DNA from: JBEKZQ01 sp049509675 | GTDB lineage: Bacteria; Planctomycetota; Planctomycetia; Pirellulales; Thermoguttaceae | Length of the DNA stretch: 15,606 nucleotides | NCBI GenBank assembly: GCA_049509675.1 | Contig: JBEKZQ010000099.1 | Location: 1-15,606 of the forward strand | Direction of reading: 5' to 3' | Shown: piece after piece, positions 1-7,618 of the stretch | Layout of the letters: each line of letters opens with the position of its first letter | How positions within the stretch are numbered: the stretch's first letter is position 1 | Position numbers and translations under genes: made by a program | The notes under the pieces: model-generated | What the model was told of the DNA's origin: nothing | Database searches by the model: none | What the model saw: only the letters and a program-made list of their open reading frames with translations

Positions 1-1
1 G

Positions 2-15
2 AGCCCGATTGCGGG
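2..15. terminator. Possible terminator hairpin at the window edge
   Basis: A perfect 6-bp inverted repeat (AGCCCG, loop ATTG, CGGGCT) lies about 135 bases beyond the stop of the minus-strand TPR glycosyltransferase gene. A second hairpin (CCCGG, 5-base loop, CCGGG) is at 49-63. Either could end the minus-strand operon, but the T-tract that would confirm the first one falls outside the window. The remainder of 1-151 shows no gene. Confidence 0.3.
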
Positions 16-151
16 CTTGTCGCCTGACTGTGTGTTGCGTCGCTGGCTCCCGGTTTGGCCGGGCGGCGATTCCAACGGGACCCGTGCCGTCCGAAGAATA
101 CTTGGTTTGCACCTAGAAACGGAAGGGCCGGAAAAGGCGATCGCGCGGGGC

Positions 152-2707
152 TCACTGACTGCGGCGGCGGAGCAGTTTGTCCAGCGTTTCCCGGGCCGGG
201 GCGTGCTCGGGATTGATCCGCAACGCCTCGCGGGCCTCGGCTTCCGCTTGGGCGAAGTCTCCCAGTTCGGCATAGACCTCGGCCAGAAGACGGTGCAAAT
301 CGGCGTTGCTCGGCTGGAGACGCAGGGCTTGCTGCAGCAAGTGAAGCGCATCGCGATACTGCTTCTGCCGGATAGCGACGATCGCCATCCCGAAATAGCC
401 GCCCATGCAATTTGGGTCGATCACGGTGGCCTGTCGATAGGTGGCCGCCGCCTTCTCCAGTTGCCCCAATTGCCCGTAGAGATCGCCTACGCGGAGGTGC
501 AACATTGCATTGTTGGGGCCAAGCCGCAGGGCTTCCTGAAAACAGGCCTGCGCCTCGGCAGGCCGATTCTGCTGGGCACGGATCAGGCCCGCGGCGATGC
601 GGACATCGACCGACTGCGGCGCCATATCGAGGGCCTGCTGGACAACGGTTGCGGCACGATCCAATTCGCCCATTTGGGCCAAAACGATTCCCACGTGAGC
701 GCGAAGTCCGCCGTCGGCCGAGAAGCGTGCGAGCAGTTCATCCAGCGTGGCCAGGGCCTCGGGGCGACGTTTTTGCTGCATGCGAACGTCGGCCAGGACC
801 AGGTAGCCATTGATGTAGTTGGGATCGATTTGCAAACCGCGTTGGCAGTAGTAGACCGCCTTCTCCAGGTCGCCCAATCCCTGGTAGGCCGCGGCGAGGT
901 TCACGTTGTCGGACGGGCGGTCGTCGCGCACCTCAAGGCCCTTTAGATGCCAGTGGACCGCCTCGTCGAACCGCTTGCGATTCTTGCACAGACAGCCAAG
1001 ATTGTTGAATGCGTCGGCATAGCGGGGGTTGATGCGGATGGCGGTTTTGAGGAGTTTTTCGGCTTCGTCGATGCGATTGAGCTTGATGTAGATCACGGCC
1101 AGGTTGTTGTTGCCGAAATCGTATAACGGTTTGATCTCCAGGGCCTTCTCGAAGTTGCGGCCCGCCTCCAGGACATTCTGATCGATGTCGTACTGCTTTC
1201 CCAAGTGGAGATAGGCGAAATAGTTATCGCGGGTGACGGCCGCGGCGTGCTCGAACAACGTGTAGGTGTTCCGCCAGTAAGAGACCTGGAACCAGGTGAG
1301 CACCGCGCAGGCCAGGAGAATAGCGGCCGCGCTGATCGGCAACAGTCGGCGCTGCAGCAGCGGACGACCGGCGGCCAGGTCGCGGAGGCCCCAAACCGCC
1401 AGCAGGTAGAGCCCGATCGAGGGCAGGTAACTGTAGCGGTCGGCCATGGCCTGGGTGCCCACCTGAATCAGCCCGATGACCGGAATGAGCGTGCCCACGA
1501 ACCACAGCCAGCCCACGCCGACGTACCAGCGGCGGCGCATCGTCATCCACGCCGCGAACGCGGTGATGATCACCAACAGCACGGCGGCGGCAATGGACGG
1601 ATAGATCAACCGCCAATTGACATCACAGTTGGGGAGCATGTGCGCGTGCGGGTAGAAGATGGCCAGGTTCGCGGGATAGATCGTTTTCCACACGTACAGC
1701 ACGTAAGAAAGAACCGCATTCTCGATGCGACGGTCCAGGGGCAGACCGTCAAAACTGTTCAGGGCCACGGCCTTGTTCTGGCTGAACATGGCCGTGCTGC
1801 TGGCCAGGAAAGAAAACAACAACAAGGGGATTTTCTCGGCCGCCAGCCACCACAACGGCCGGGGCTGAAAGCGGGGCAACGCTTGCGAGGATTGCCGCAG
1901 CTCCACGTCCCAACTCCAGCGGCCCAGGGGCCAGAAGTCCAGCAGCAGCAAGGCGCAAGGCAGCGTGACGGCCATCGATTTCGACATCAGCGCCAGGCCC
2001 ACGCCGGCGCACACCAGCAGATACTTTGCCAGGAGAACCAGGGTTCTGGTCGTCCAGCGGGAGATGCGCATGGGCTTGCAGTACCAGGCGTAGGCCAGCA
2101 GAGTGGCCGTCCAGCACAGGGCGCAGAGCACGTCCTTGCGTTCGGCGGCCCAGGCCACGGACTCAACCCGCAGGGGGTGGACACCGAACAGCGCGGCCAC
2201 CATCGCGCTGGGCCACAGGGCCCCGGTCATCATCCGCAAGGCGAGAAACAGCAAGATGGTGGCCGCGATGTGGATGGCCACGCTTTCCAGGTGATGCAGC
2301 CCGGCCATCATGCCAAAATACTGCCAGTCGAGCATGTGCGACATCCAGGTGAGCGGATGCCAATTGCCGCTGTGCGACTGAAAGGCCCACTGAATGCCGG
2401 CCCAGGTCAGCCCTTGTCTAACTTGCGGGTTGATGGTGATGTACTCATCGTCGTCGCAGATGACGAAATCGTTGCGGACGACCTGTAAGTAGGGTATGGC
2501 GATCAGCAGGGCCAATCCCAGGCACAGGCCCGCCACAACGAACCAAGGGACCTCTGGTTTGGGGGGCGTATAAATGGCAATCGGCCGCGGAACTTCCGGC
2601 CCGCGACCGATTGCCGGTCGCGGACTTGCCTGTCCGCGCGGTGCGTTTTCCGCCATCCGCCGTTCTTGGCGGCGCTCTCTCGGGCTGTTGGATTTCTTGG
2701 CACTCAC
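152..2707 (-). CDS. Membrane GT-C-like glycosyltransferase with C-terminal TPR repeats
   Basis: This 851-residue protein resembles the TMTC/DUF1736 architecture: a multi-pass membrane half followed by tetratricopeptide repeats. The first 50 residues are basic and cytoplasmic-looking. A membrane segment follows (about 54-76), then an acidic DDDEY loop (85-89), as expected for GT-C enzymes, which carry acidic catalytic residues in the first extracytoplasmic loop. An HPLRVESVAWAAERKD stretch (177-192) matches the conserved second region. More hydrophobic segments run to about residue 475, and TPR units with repeated NPxYxxA/LGxxY-like spacing fill about 500-845. The start is GTG, overlapping the upstream glycosyltransferase stop by four bases (GTGA), which implies translational coupling. 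Inference: it transfers a sugar from a polyprenyl-phosphate donor to extracytoplasmic protein or glycan, with the TPRs binding the acceptor. The acceptor cannot be read from sequence. Confidence 0.8.
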   Translation of the reverse strand: MSAKKSNSPRERRQERRMAENAPRGQASPRPAIGRGPEVPRPIAIYTPPKPEVPWFVVAGLCLGLALLIAIPYLQVVRNDFVICDDDEYITINPQVRQGLTWAGIQWAFQSHSGNWHPLTWMSHMLDWQYFGMMAGLHHLESVAIHIAATILLFLALRMMTGALWPSAMVAALFGVHPLRVESVAWAAERKDVLCALCWTATLLAYAWYCKPMRISRWTTRTLVLLAKYLLVCAGVGLALMSKSMAVTLPCALLLLDFWPLGRWSWDVELRQSSQALPRFQPRPLWWLAAEKIPLLLFSFLASSTAMFSQNKAVALNSFDGLPLDRRIENAVLSYVLYVWKTIYPANLAIFYPHAHMLPNCDVNWRLIYPSIAAAVLLVIITAFAAWMTMRRRWYVGVGWLWFVGTLIPVIGLIQVGTQAMADRYSYLPSIGLYLLAVWGLRDLAAGRPLLQRRLLPISAAAILLACAVLTWFQVSYWRNTYTLFEHAAAVTRDNYFAYLHLGKQYDIDQNVLEAGRNFEKALEIKPLYDFGNNNLAVIYIKLNRIDEAEKLLKTAIRINPRYADAFNNLGCLCKNRKRFDEAVHWHLKGLEVRDDRPSDNVNLAAAYQGLGDLEKAVYYCQRGLQIDPNYINGYLVLADVRMQQKRRPEALATLDELLARFSADGGLRAHVGIVLAQMGELDRAATVVQQALDMAPQSVDVRIAAGLIRAQQNRPAEAQACFQEALRLGPNNAMLHLRVGDLYGQLGQLEKAAATYRQATVIDPNCMGGYFGMAIVAIRQKQYRDALHLLQQALRLQPSNADLHRLLAEVYAELGDFAQAEAEAREALRINPEHAPARETLDKLLRRRSQ

Positions 2708-3516
2708 AATCGCTCGCCATCGGCTCCCGCGGGAGGAAGGGTACTGTTAGGAACAGGGTTCCGCTGCGGAAATCGGGCCGATGAGAGCAGGCCGAAATTC
2801 GCCAGGGCAAACTGGCCGGCCGTCGTCAGGCAACCGCAACCGTACTGCACCGAACGGCGAAAACTGATCGACGAGGCGTCGGCCGCGTAGCGGGTCGGAC
2901 AACTGATCTCCGCAATCGTATAGCCGAACCAGATGATCTGGGCCAGCACTTGGTTATCGAACACGAAATCGTCGGAATTGGCCTCCAGCGGCAGGGCTTC
3001 CAACACTTCGCGCGAGAAGGCGCGATAACCGGTGTGGTATTCGGAGAGCTTGGCCCCCAGGACCATGTTCTCCACGGCCGTCAGGACGCGGTTCGGCAGA
3101 TACCTCCACAGGGGCATGCCGCCCTTCCGCGCGTAGCCGCCCAGGATGCGCGAGCCGAGCACGCAATGATAGAGCCCGTTGCCGATCAACGCCACCATGG
3201 CCGGGATGAGCTTCGGCGTGTACTGATAATCGGGATGAACCATGATTACGATGTCGCCGCCGGCCTCCAGGGCCAGGCGGTAACAGGTTTTCTGATTGCC
3301 GCCATAACCCCGATTGACGTCGTGAACGTGGACCACCGCGCTGGGCAATTGGCGGGCGACCCGGGCCGTGGCGTCGTGGCTGGCGTCGTCGACGATGACC
3401 ACGTTATCCACGCAATCCTGGGCCATCACCTCGTCGTAGGTCTTCAGCAGCGTATGCTCGGCATTGTAGGCCGGCATGACAACGATCACTTTCTTGTCGC
3501 GGTACACGGGACGCAT
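2704..3516 (-). CDS. Family 2 glycosyltransferase, polyprenyl-phosphate sugar synthase-like
   Basis: A 270-residue soluble GT-A enzyme. Residues 9-17 (KVIVVMPAYNAE) start the nucleotide-binding fold. DDAS (43-46) is the family 2 nucleotide-sugar motif, and NRGYGGNQKT (68-77) matches the family. The metal-binding DXD position reads HPDYQY (94-99). No transmembrane segment is visible, as in short DPM1-type synthases. An AGGAA ribosome site sits next to the ATG at 3516. It is first in a two-gene operon and overlaps the TPR membrane gene by four bases. Likely role: transfer of a hexose from a nucleotide sugar to a polyprenyl phosphate, feeding the downstream GT-C-like enzyme. The C-terminal 30 residues (after about 240) are proline-rich and look poorly conserved. 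The sugar and lipid are unknown. Confidence 0.85.
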   Translation of the reverse strand: MRPVYRDKKVIVVMPAYNAEHTLLKTYDEVMAQDCVDNVVIVDDASHDATARVARQLPSAVVHVHDVNRGYGGNQKTCYRLALEAGGDIVIMVHPDYQYTPKLIPAMVALIGNGLYHCVLGSRILGGYARKGGMPLWRYLPNRVLTAVENMVLGAKLSEYHTGYRAFSREVLEALPLEANSDDFVFDNQVLAQIIWFGYTIAEISCPTRYAADASSISFRRSVQYGCGCLTTAGQFALANFGLLSSARFPQRNPVPNSTLPPAGADGERL

Positions 3517-3562
3517 TTCCTGGGGGGGCGATTGCGCGACGAATCTCTAACGGCAGCGGCCT

Positions 3563-3571
3563 ATTCTAGCA
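3563..3571 (-). promoter_or_regulatory. Possible extended -10 promoter for the glycosyltransferase operon
   Basis: Reading the minus strand, TGCTAGAAT lies about 47 bases before the ATG at 3516. It is a -10 hexamer one base off consensus preceded by TGn, the extended -10 form. No convincing -35 at the usual spacing is seen. Planctomycete promoter rules are poorly fixed, so this is a suggestion only. Confidence 0.35.
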
Positions 3572-3600
3572 TAACAAGCCCAAGGAACGGGGACAACCCG

Positions 3601-3645
3601 ACTCCCCCCATAATGGTGGAGTGGTGGCGCTGGCTCGCCACTTTT
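3601..3645 (+). repeat. Paired short palindromes, terminator-like
   Basis: ACTCC (3601-3605) pairs with GGAGT (3618-3622). Next to it GTGGCG (3624-3629) pairs with CGCCAC (3636-3641) around a 6-base loop, followed by TTTT. A third pair, CCTCCG/CGGAGG, lies at about 3670-3697. The second hairpin with its T run looks like an intrinsic terminator on the plus strand, but no plus-strand gene ends before it. It sits between divergent genes, so a dispersed palindromic repeat or small-RNA end is as likely. Confidence 0.4.
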
Positions 3646-3744
3646 CCGCTGGGTAACGGTTCCTTTCAACCTCCGGCGCGCCATTGACCCACGGAGGTTG
3701 CCTGTGTTAGATTTTGCAAGGAAGTTGGCAGAGGGAGAAATCCA

Positions 3745-3857
3745 ATGGGAGAGAAGCTGACCTTCCAATATGACCGTGGCGCCGACATCCTCTATATTAA
3801 CAAGCGTGAGCCGTATGCGGAGCAGGAATCTGAAGAGCTCGGCGACGAAGTCGTTGC
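3745..3857 (+). pseudogene. DUF2283-type protein, N-terminal fragment only
   Basis: The first 38 residues (MGEKLTFQYDRGADILYI, then an acidic stretch ending GDEVVA) match the start of small DUF2283 proteins, normally about 65-75 residues. A GAGGGAG ribosome site precedes the ATG. After GDEVVA the family similarity stops. The same frame stays open to 3990, but that part is the reverse complement of the tacT/tacA genes and is not family-like, so the gene is broken at about 3854-3860. The missing part normally carries the second half of the beta fold. DUF2283 genes often sit among toxin-antitoxin loci; the function is not established. Confidence 0.65.
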
Positions 3858-3890
3858 AATCGGCTCTTCGTACCAGCCGGGCAGGCTCAT
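3792..3890 (-). pseudogene. GNAT toxin (TacT-like), 5' fragment of about 12 codons
   Basis: Directly after tacA, an ATG at 3890-3888 overlaps its TGA by four bases (ATGA). The frame reads MSLPGWYEEPIA, which fits the start of GNAT acetyltransferase toxins paired with DUF1778 antitoxins (a WYxxPxPL-like beginning). The next expected element (HDxxxFxCG) is absent. The frame instead runs through the antisense of the DUF2283 fragment and stops at 3792. The acetyl-CoA-binding and catalytic regions are missing, so no toxin can be made. The breakpoint lies in shared TGCA bases at about 3855-3858. Confidence 0.6.
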
Positions 3891-4165
3891 AACCGCCCCG
3901 GCATGGCGCGGGCTGCCTTGCGCAGCTTCGGGTTCGGGGCGGGCGGGTTTTCCAAGAGCTCCAGGACAAGACGGCTGTCGCGCCGCGTGAGTTTGACGCG
4001 TTCGTGCTCGTCGATCACCGCCTGGGCTTCCCGCAGCGCGGTGCGGAGGATGAAATCGGTCATGTCGGTCTGTGCCAAAGCGACGGCGCGCATGATCGTG
4101 GCCTTATCGCTGGGCCGGATGCGCAGAGCCACCCGGCTATTGTCATCCACGGCTGCTCGCGGCAT
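3887..4165 (-). CDS. TacA-like DUF1778 antitoxin (ribbon-helix-helix)
   Basis: A 92-residue protein starting MPRAAVDDNSRVALRIRP, the ribbon-helix-helix beginning of DUF1778 antitoxins. A helical middle follows (MRAVALAQTDMTDFILRTAL) and then the neutralising tail with LELLENPPAPNPKLRKAARAMP. The ATG at 4165 was chosen over one 16 codons upstream because the family starts there and AAAGAGAA precedes it. TacA proteins bind DNA as dimers, repress their own operon and wrap the partner acetyltransferase with the C-terminal tail. The gene appears complete, but its toxin is cut to about 12 codons, so it is an orphan antitoxin. It lies 17 bases after the BrnA-like gene and may share its transcript. 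Confidence 0.85.
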   Translation of the reverse strand: MPRAAVDDNSRVALRIRPSDKATIMRAVALAQTDMTDFILRTALREAQAVIDEHERVKLTRRDSRLVLELLENPPAPNPKLRKAARAMPGRL

Positions 4166-4182
4166 GGGGTTCTCTTTCTCAT

Positions 4183-4434
4183 CTATAGCGTGTGGACTCG
4201 CTCCAGAACCCATTGTCGGATCAGGTCGCTATCGTGGAGGCCCTTGGATTGGGCCAGTTCCTTGAGCGTTTCCGCTTCCTTGCAGGGCAGACAGACCTTT
4301 ACCACCGTTTCGCGCTCGAAGACGGGCTCAACAATCTCTTCCAATTGCTCCTCGAAATCGGTCACGTCCTGACTGTCCCAGAAGCGAGCCAGTTCCTCGA
4401 TAGAATCGGTCTGGGGAATCTTAACGCTGTTCAT
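4183..4434 (-). CDS. BrnA/CopG-type antitoxin
   Basis: This 83-residue protein starts MNSVKIPQTDSIEELARFWD. An acidic segment (VTDFEEQLEEIVEPVFE) follows, then a ribbon-helix-helix-like C-terminal part (ETVVKVCLPCKEAETLKELAQSKGLHDSDLIRQWVLERV), the layout of CopG-type antitoxins of BrnT-like toxins. The start at 4434 is preferred over an ATG four codons earlier because it overlaps the upstream toxin remnant's stop by four bases (ATGA) and has GGAAGAG in front. In intact loci the toxin gene comes first and the antitoxin binds both toxin and operator. Here only the toxin tail remains, so this antitoxin is also orphaned. Confidence 0.8.
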   Translation of the reverse strand: MNSVKIPQTDSIEELARFWDSQDVTDFEEQLEEIVEPVFERETVVKVCLPCKEAETLKELAQSKGLHDSDLIRQWVLERVHTL

Positions 4435-4510
4435 CGGCTCTTCCATTGCACGTATCGGCGTTTCTCACGATCGGTCATGGGACGCGCCGTAACCGGATAG
4501 CCTTTTCCCC
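4431..4510 (-). pseudogene. BrnT-like toxin, C-terminal remnant
   Basis: In the frame that ends at the TGA overlapping the BrnA-like start, the codons spell GKGYPVTARPMTDREKRRY and then VQWKSR-stop. This resembles the C-terminus of BrnT-like RNase toxins, which end in an SAR/TAR-PMT-EKRRY segment. No start codon or N-terminal catalytic part lies upstream in frame. The fragment begins at the junction with the antitoxin-like head at about 4497-4510. Call based on motif recall only. Confidence 0.5.
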
Positions 4511-4558
4511 GCGAGTAAGCGACTCCAACTGCTTTTCCAGATCGTGAAGCGAACTCAT
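4475..4558 (-). pseudogene. Antitoxin-like 5' remnant, 27 codons
   Basis: A CGGAGAG ribosome site precedes an ATG at 4558 that reads MSSLHDLEKQLESLTRGEKA before running out at 4475. The amphipathic helix (LHDLEKQ-ESL-R-EKA) resembles the leading helix of several small antitoxin families. Homology appears to stop within shared GGAAAAGGCT bases, where the BrnT-like remnant starts in another frame. It may still be translated as a 27-residue peptide ahead of the BrnA-like gene. The exact family cannot be named. Confidence 0.4.
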
Positions 4559-4627
4559 ATTTTGGCTCTCCGCAGCAAAAAAGGGATAAGTCCAGTTGTC
4601 GGACTCACCCCCGAGTGGTTGGCAGTC

Positions 4628-4775
4628 GGGGTGACTGGACGCCGATAGAGCTTTCTCTGCGGGGTGCCGCGTCCATCGAATCGCACATCCGGCGCCTTGT
4701 CATTGTGTTCGTCCAAGACACCCCACCCCGGAATTAAAGCCGTTGGCTGCCGGGTGGTCAAGTCCGCCGGCCGCC
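4628..4775. repeat. Three-copy ~148-bp structured element, copy 1
   Basis: The element starts GGGGTGACTGGACGCCG and ends at the distal arm of a GC-rich hairpin. The 5' hairpin is TGGACGC (4636-4642) with GCGTCCA (4669-4675), with an inner AGAG/CTCT hairpin. The 3' hairpin is GGCTGCCGG (4745-4753) with CCGGCCGCC (4767-4775), eight of nine pairs. By eye it is roughly three-quarters identical to copies 2 and 3 and has the same orientation. Just upstream CACCCCCGA and TCGGGGTG can pair across 4608-4633, and AGTCC/GGACT form a small hairpin at about 4589-4606. The stretch from 4776 to 5032 shows no gene. Confidence 0.8.
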
Positions 4776-4958
4776 GTGATAGGGGCCGAACGGGAACGCA
4801 GCAAAAGAGAATCAAGAAGGTTTGGGGCGGAACACCGCGTCGCCCTCAAGCACGGCTGCCGGGTGCCGGCGAGTTCCACGCCCCCCGTTCTGCCGGCGGA
4901 TTTGGCTGTCGGAAAAAAAGATTCTCGGAAAACCGATTCTCAGCTTTTCAACTCTCGC

Positions 4959-4976
4959 CTTTTGTGGCAGAATGAT
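4959..4976. repeat. Short dispersed motif, copy before the TPR gene
   Basis: CTTTTGTGGCAGAATGAT, about 57 bases before the TPR gene start. A near copy (CTTTCTGTGGCAGAAGG then ATGAT) lies at 7889-7910 across the J-like/GrpE-like junction, and a shorter match (CTTTTGTGGC) at 11426-11435 beside repeat copy 2. The role is unknown. Confidence 0.4.
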
Positions 4977-5032
4977 TCGCTGCGTTGGGGCCAAGCCCGC
5001 AGGATCGGATCTGCTCAACACGGATGTCCTTC

Positions 5033-7591
5033 ATGGCCACGAAACACAAGCACCGCACGCGACCTGATGCAATCGGGCTGCTTCAGCAAGCCCGGCGATC
5101 ATTGGAAAAGGGCGATTTCAAGCAGGCGGTCAAGGATGCCAAGGTCTGCTACCGGCAACAACCCAGCCCGGAAAGCCGGCAGTTCTTGGAACGGGCGTAT
5201 TTGGCCCGCGCTCGCCAGTTGCATCGAGCGGGTTTGCGCACGGAGTCGCAGGCCGTCGCGGAGGCCCTTCTGGAGTTAGGGGTGACAGATGCATCAGTCG
5301 AGCGGGAACTCCCGGAACTGCTGATTGCCGTGGGACTGTTTGGTCGGACCGGCGGGGGCGGCAAGAGCGTCCCACCCCTGGAGGATGACGACCCATTGCG
5401 GGTGCTAATGGCCGATCATGCCGTGCTGCGGCCCGAGGGGGCGCCGGCTTCGCTGCCGGCCATTCGCCAAGCGGCGGCGACAATCCGCCAGGCGCTCGCC
5501 GCGTTGGAAGAGGGCGAAGAAGCGCAAGCCCTGGCCGTCCTCAAGGACATTCCGCGCGCATCGCCCTTTGCCGACTGGAAATACTTGGTTCGCGGTCTGG
5601 CGGCCTACTATCGTGAGGACGCGGTCGAGATGCAGGCGAACTGGGAGCGACTCGATCCCGGGCGTTTTGCCGCGCGGATTGCCGCCCCGTTGAAGGCCCT
5701 GGCAGATCCCGACGCGGAACCTGCTGACTCCCCCCAGATTGTTGGTGGACTGGCCCGGCTGAAAAACGCGATCGTGGTGAGCCGGGTCCTGGCCCGCTTG
5801 GAGAAACTACAAGACTTGGTTTGCGCGGGCCGCTTTCGGGAGGCGGTGAAGCTGCTGCGCGACGCGGGGATCCTCCTTCGCCAAATGGACCCCGCCTTGC
5901 CGCACCGGCTCGGCATGGTGCTGTATGCGGCCATGGTCCGCAAAGGGGATGTCCGTGCCCTGCGCGAGTTGGCCGTCGTGGTCGAGCCGCCGCAGGTCGA
6001 CCCCCATTGGAACCGCGGCCTGGCGATGGCCTGGGAGCAGTCCGAGGACGGCGACTCCAGCGACGTCGAACGTCACTGGCAAAGGTACCTGGAGGACTTG
6101 TCGGGCTTGGAGTGCCTGTCGCCGGCGGATCGCGCGCTGGCTCAGGCGTTGGTCTGGCTGCGGTTGGGCAGGATGCTGTCGGAGGAAGCGCGTCCCATTT
6201 GCCCCACCTGCGGCATTTGCCACGAGCCGGACGAAAGCATCGAGGACCGGTCGCTCACGTGCTTCGAGAACAGCCTCCGGTTGGCGCCCAAGTTGTTGAC
6301 GGCCTACCAGGCTTTGGCGGCAACATTTCAGAGATGGGAGCAACCGGAGAAAGCGGCCGCAACCTATCGGCGGTTGGTCAAGCGGTTCCCGGAGAACCTC
6401 GACGCCTTGCTGTTTCTGGCCGACCACCACATGAAGCGTGACGAGCCCCTCGTGGCCCGCACCTTCCTTTTCCGCGCCCAGCGGCTTAAACCGTTGGATC
6501 CGCGGATCAAGGCGATGGTTTGGGACGTGTACTTGGCTTCCGCGCGGCATCACGCGCTGGCGCGCCGGTGGGACGAAGGACGCGCGGAGCTGGCGGCCGC
6601 GGAAAAGATGGCCGGCCCGCACGCGGTAGTCCCTTACCTGCTCGTCCACCGGGCGGCCTTGGAACTGAAAGCCGGCCAGAACGGCCTGGCCCATCGGCTG
6701 TTGGACCAGGCGCGGAACGACCTGGGCGAGCCAGCCCCCATCTGGCTCCTGATGACCATCCAAAGCGACCGCTACCGCCTGTTGAAGGTCGTCCAGGCGG
6801 AGTTCGAGGGCCGGTGGTTGGACGCGATGAAGAAGAGCCGCACCAGCCGCGCCGCCGGGGAAATGTGCCGCATCCTGGTCGCCCACCTGGAAACCGGCGG
6901 GGAGGATCCCAAGGGGCTCCGCACGGAACACCTCGAAGACTTCCTGCGGCGGCGCTCGCGAATCAAGTGGCAGGCCCGCGATCTTCGCAACGCACTGGAA
7001 TTCCTGGTCTTCCTGGTGCAGTGCGAAAAAAGCGGCAAAGAACAATCCTCGACGCATGTCGAAGCCAGCGACACCGCGAAGTTGTTGGCGAAATTGGCGA
7101 CCAAGGCCCGCCGGACGTTCCCCGACCAACCTCTCTTTCAACTGATCGCCGGAGAGGTGGAACTCCGCAAGGGGCCGCGGAAGTGCAACCGCCGCCGGGC
7201 GCGGGACTGCTTCCAGCGTGCCGCGCAATTGGCAGAAGGGTCCAACGATCCCGATAGCACGCGGATTGAGAAACTCGCCAAGGAGAAGCTCTTGGCTCTC
7301 GACGAGCTCGACCGAATGCCTTGGGCAACCATGCCGCCGTTGCCACTGACCAAGGCCGATGACGACCCGATCGGCCCCTTGAACCTGCCCGAGGACGACG
7401 ACAATGACGCTGATGATGATTACGATGACCGCGACGGCCAGCGGCCTTCGGCCCGTGGACCGGGGGGAGTGCTGTTCGAGATGTTCGCCCGCGTTTGCCG
7501 CGAGGCTGGACTAGACCCCCGGGAGGTCATCGACAAGATGGGTGGCAGGGGGCCTTTCCGCTTCCGGCGCGGAGGACGGCCCGAAGCCTGA
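5033..7591 (+). CDS. Large TPR protein of the accessory Hsp70 module
   Basis: An 852-residue, alpha-helical, repeat-rich soluble protein. Units such as LLQQARRSLEKGDFKQAVKDA near the N-terminus and TAYQALAATFQRWEQPEKAAATYRRL in the middle are clear tetratricopeptide repeats. A CPTCGIC cluster lies at about 390-396. Near 787-803 there is a very acidic run (EDDDNDADDDYDD), followed by a conserved-looking C-terminal segment (LFEMFARVCREAGLDPREVIDKM). No signal peptide or membrane segment is seen. The ATG at 5033 (MATKHKH) is preferred; an in-frame ATG at 5024 and one at 4985 are possible, and no strong ribosome site decides. It leads a plus-strand set followed after 27 bases by the J-like gene. 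Inference: it is a scaffold or client-binding partner of the downstream Hsp70, as TPR proteins often are. Confidence 0.75.
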   Translation: MATKHKHRTRPDAIGLLQQARRSLEKGDFKQAVKDAKVCYRQQPSPESRQFLERAYLARARQLHRAGLRTESQAVAEALLELGVTDASVERELPELLIAVGLFGRTGGGGKSVPPLEDDDPLRVLMADHAVLRPEGAPASLPAIRQAAATIRQALAALEEGEEAQALAVLKDIPRASPFADWKYLVRGLAAYYREDAVEMQANWERLDPGRFAARIAAPLKALADPDAEPADSPQIVGGLARLKNAIVVSRVLARLEKLQDLVCAGRFREAVKLLRDAGILLRQMDPALPHRLGMVLYAAMVRKGDVRALRELAVVVEPPQVDPHWNRGLAMAWEQSEDGDSSDVERHWQRYLEDLSGLECLSPADRALAQALVWLRLGRMLSEEARPICPTCGICHEPDESIEDRSLTCFENSLRLAPKLLTAYQALAATFQRWEQPEKAAATYRRLVKRFPENLDALLFLADHHMKRDEPLVARTFLFRAQRLKPLDPRIKAMVWDVYLASARHHALARRWDEGRAELAAAEKMAGPHAVVPYLLVHRAALELKAGQNGLAHRLLDQARNDLGEPAPIWLLMTIQSDRYRLLKVVQAEFEGRWLDAMKKSRTSRAAGEMCRILVAHLETGGEDPKGLRTEHLEDFLRRRSRIKWQARDLRNALEFLVFLVQCEKSGKEQSSTHVEASDTAKLLAKLATKARRTFPDQPLFQLIAGEVELRKGPRKCNRRRARDCFQRAAQLAEGSNDPDSTRIEKLAKEKLLALDELDRMPWATMPPLPLTKADDDPIGPLNLPEDDDNDADDDYDDRDGQRPSARGPGGVLFEMFARVCREAGLDPREVIDKMGGRGPFRFRRGGRPEA

Positions 7592-7618
7592 ACGGAAGAA
7601 CGGGAGATAGACCACGTC

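Noticed and set aside
17..946. Long plus-strand open frame opposite the TPR glycosyltransferase gene
   Set aside because: It is antisense to clear TPR coding sequence and low in family-like motifs; GC-rich codon bias keeps the opposite frame open. The same applies to 1205-2488 plus, 5807-7228 minus and 9163-9909 minus.
3858..3990. Full-length 81-residue DUF2283 protein
   Set aside because: The last half of that frame is the reverse complement of the TacT/TacA coding region and has no DUF2283 character, so only the first part is called.
4555..4815. Minus-strand frame through repeat copy 1, with similar frames in copies 2 and 3 (a DVRxDxRGxPQxK-like peptide)
   Set aside because: The similarity follows the DNA repeat, and copy 2 has a single-base insertion that shifts the frame relative to the others. 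Pairing is kept instead of protein frame, so a coding role is unlikely.
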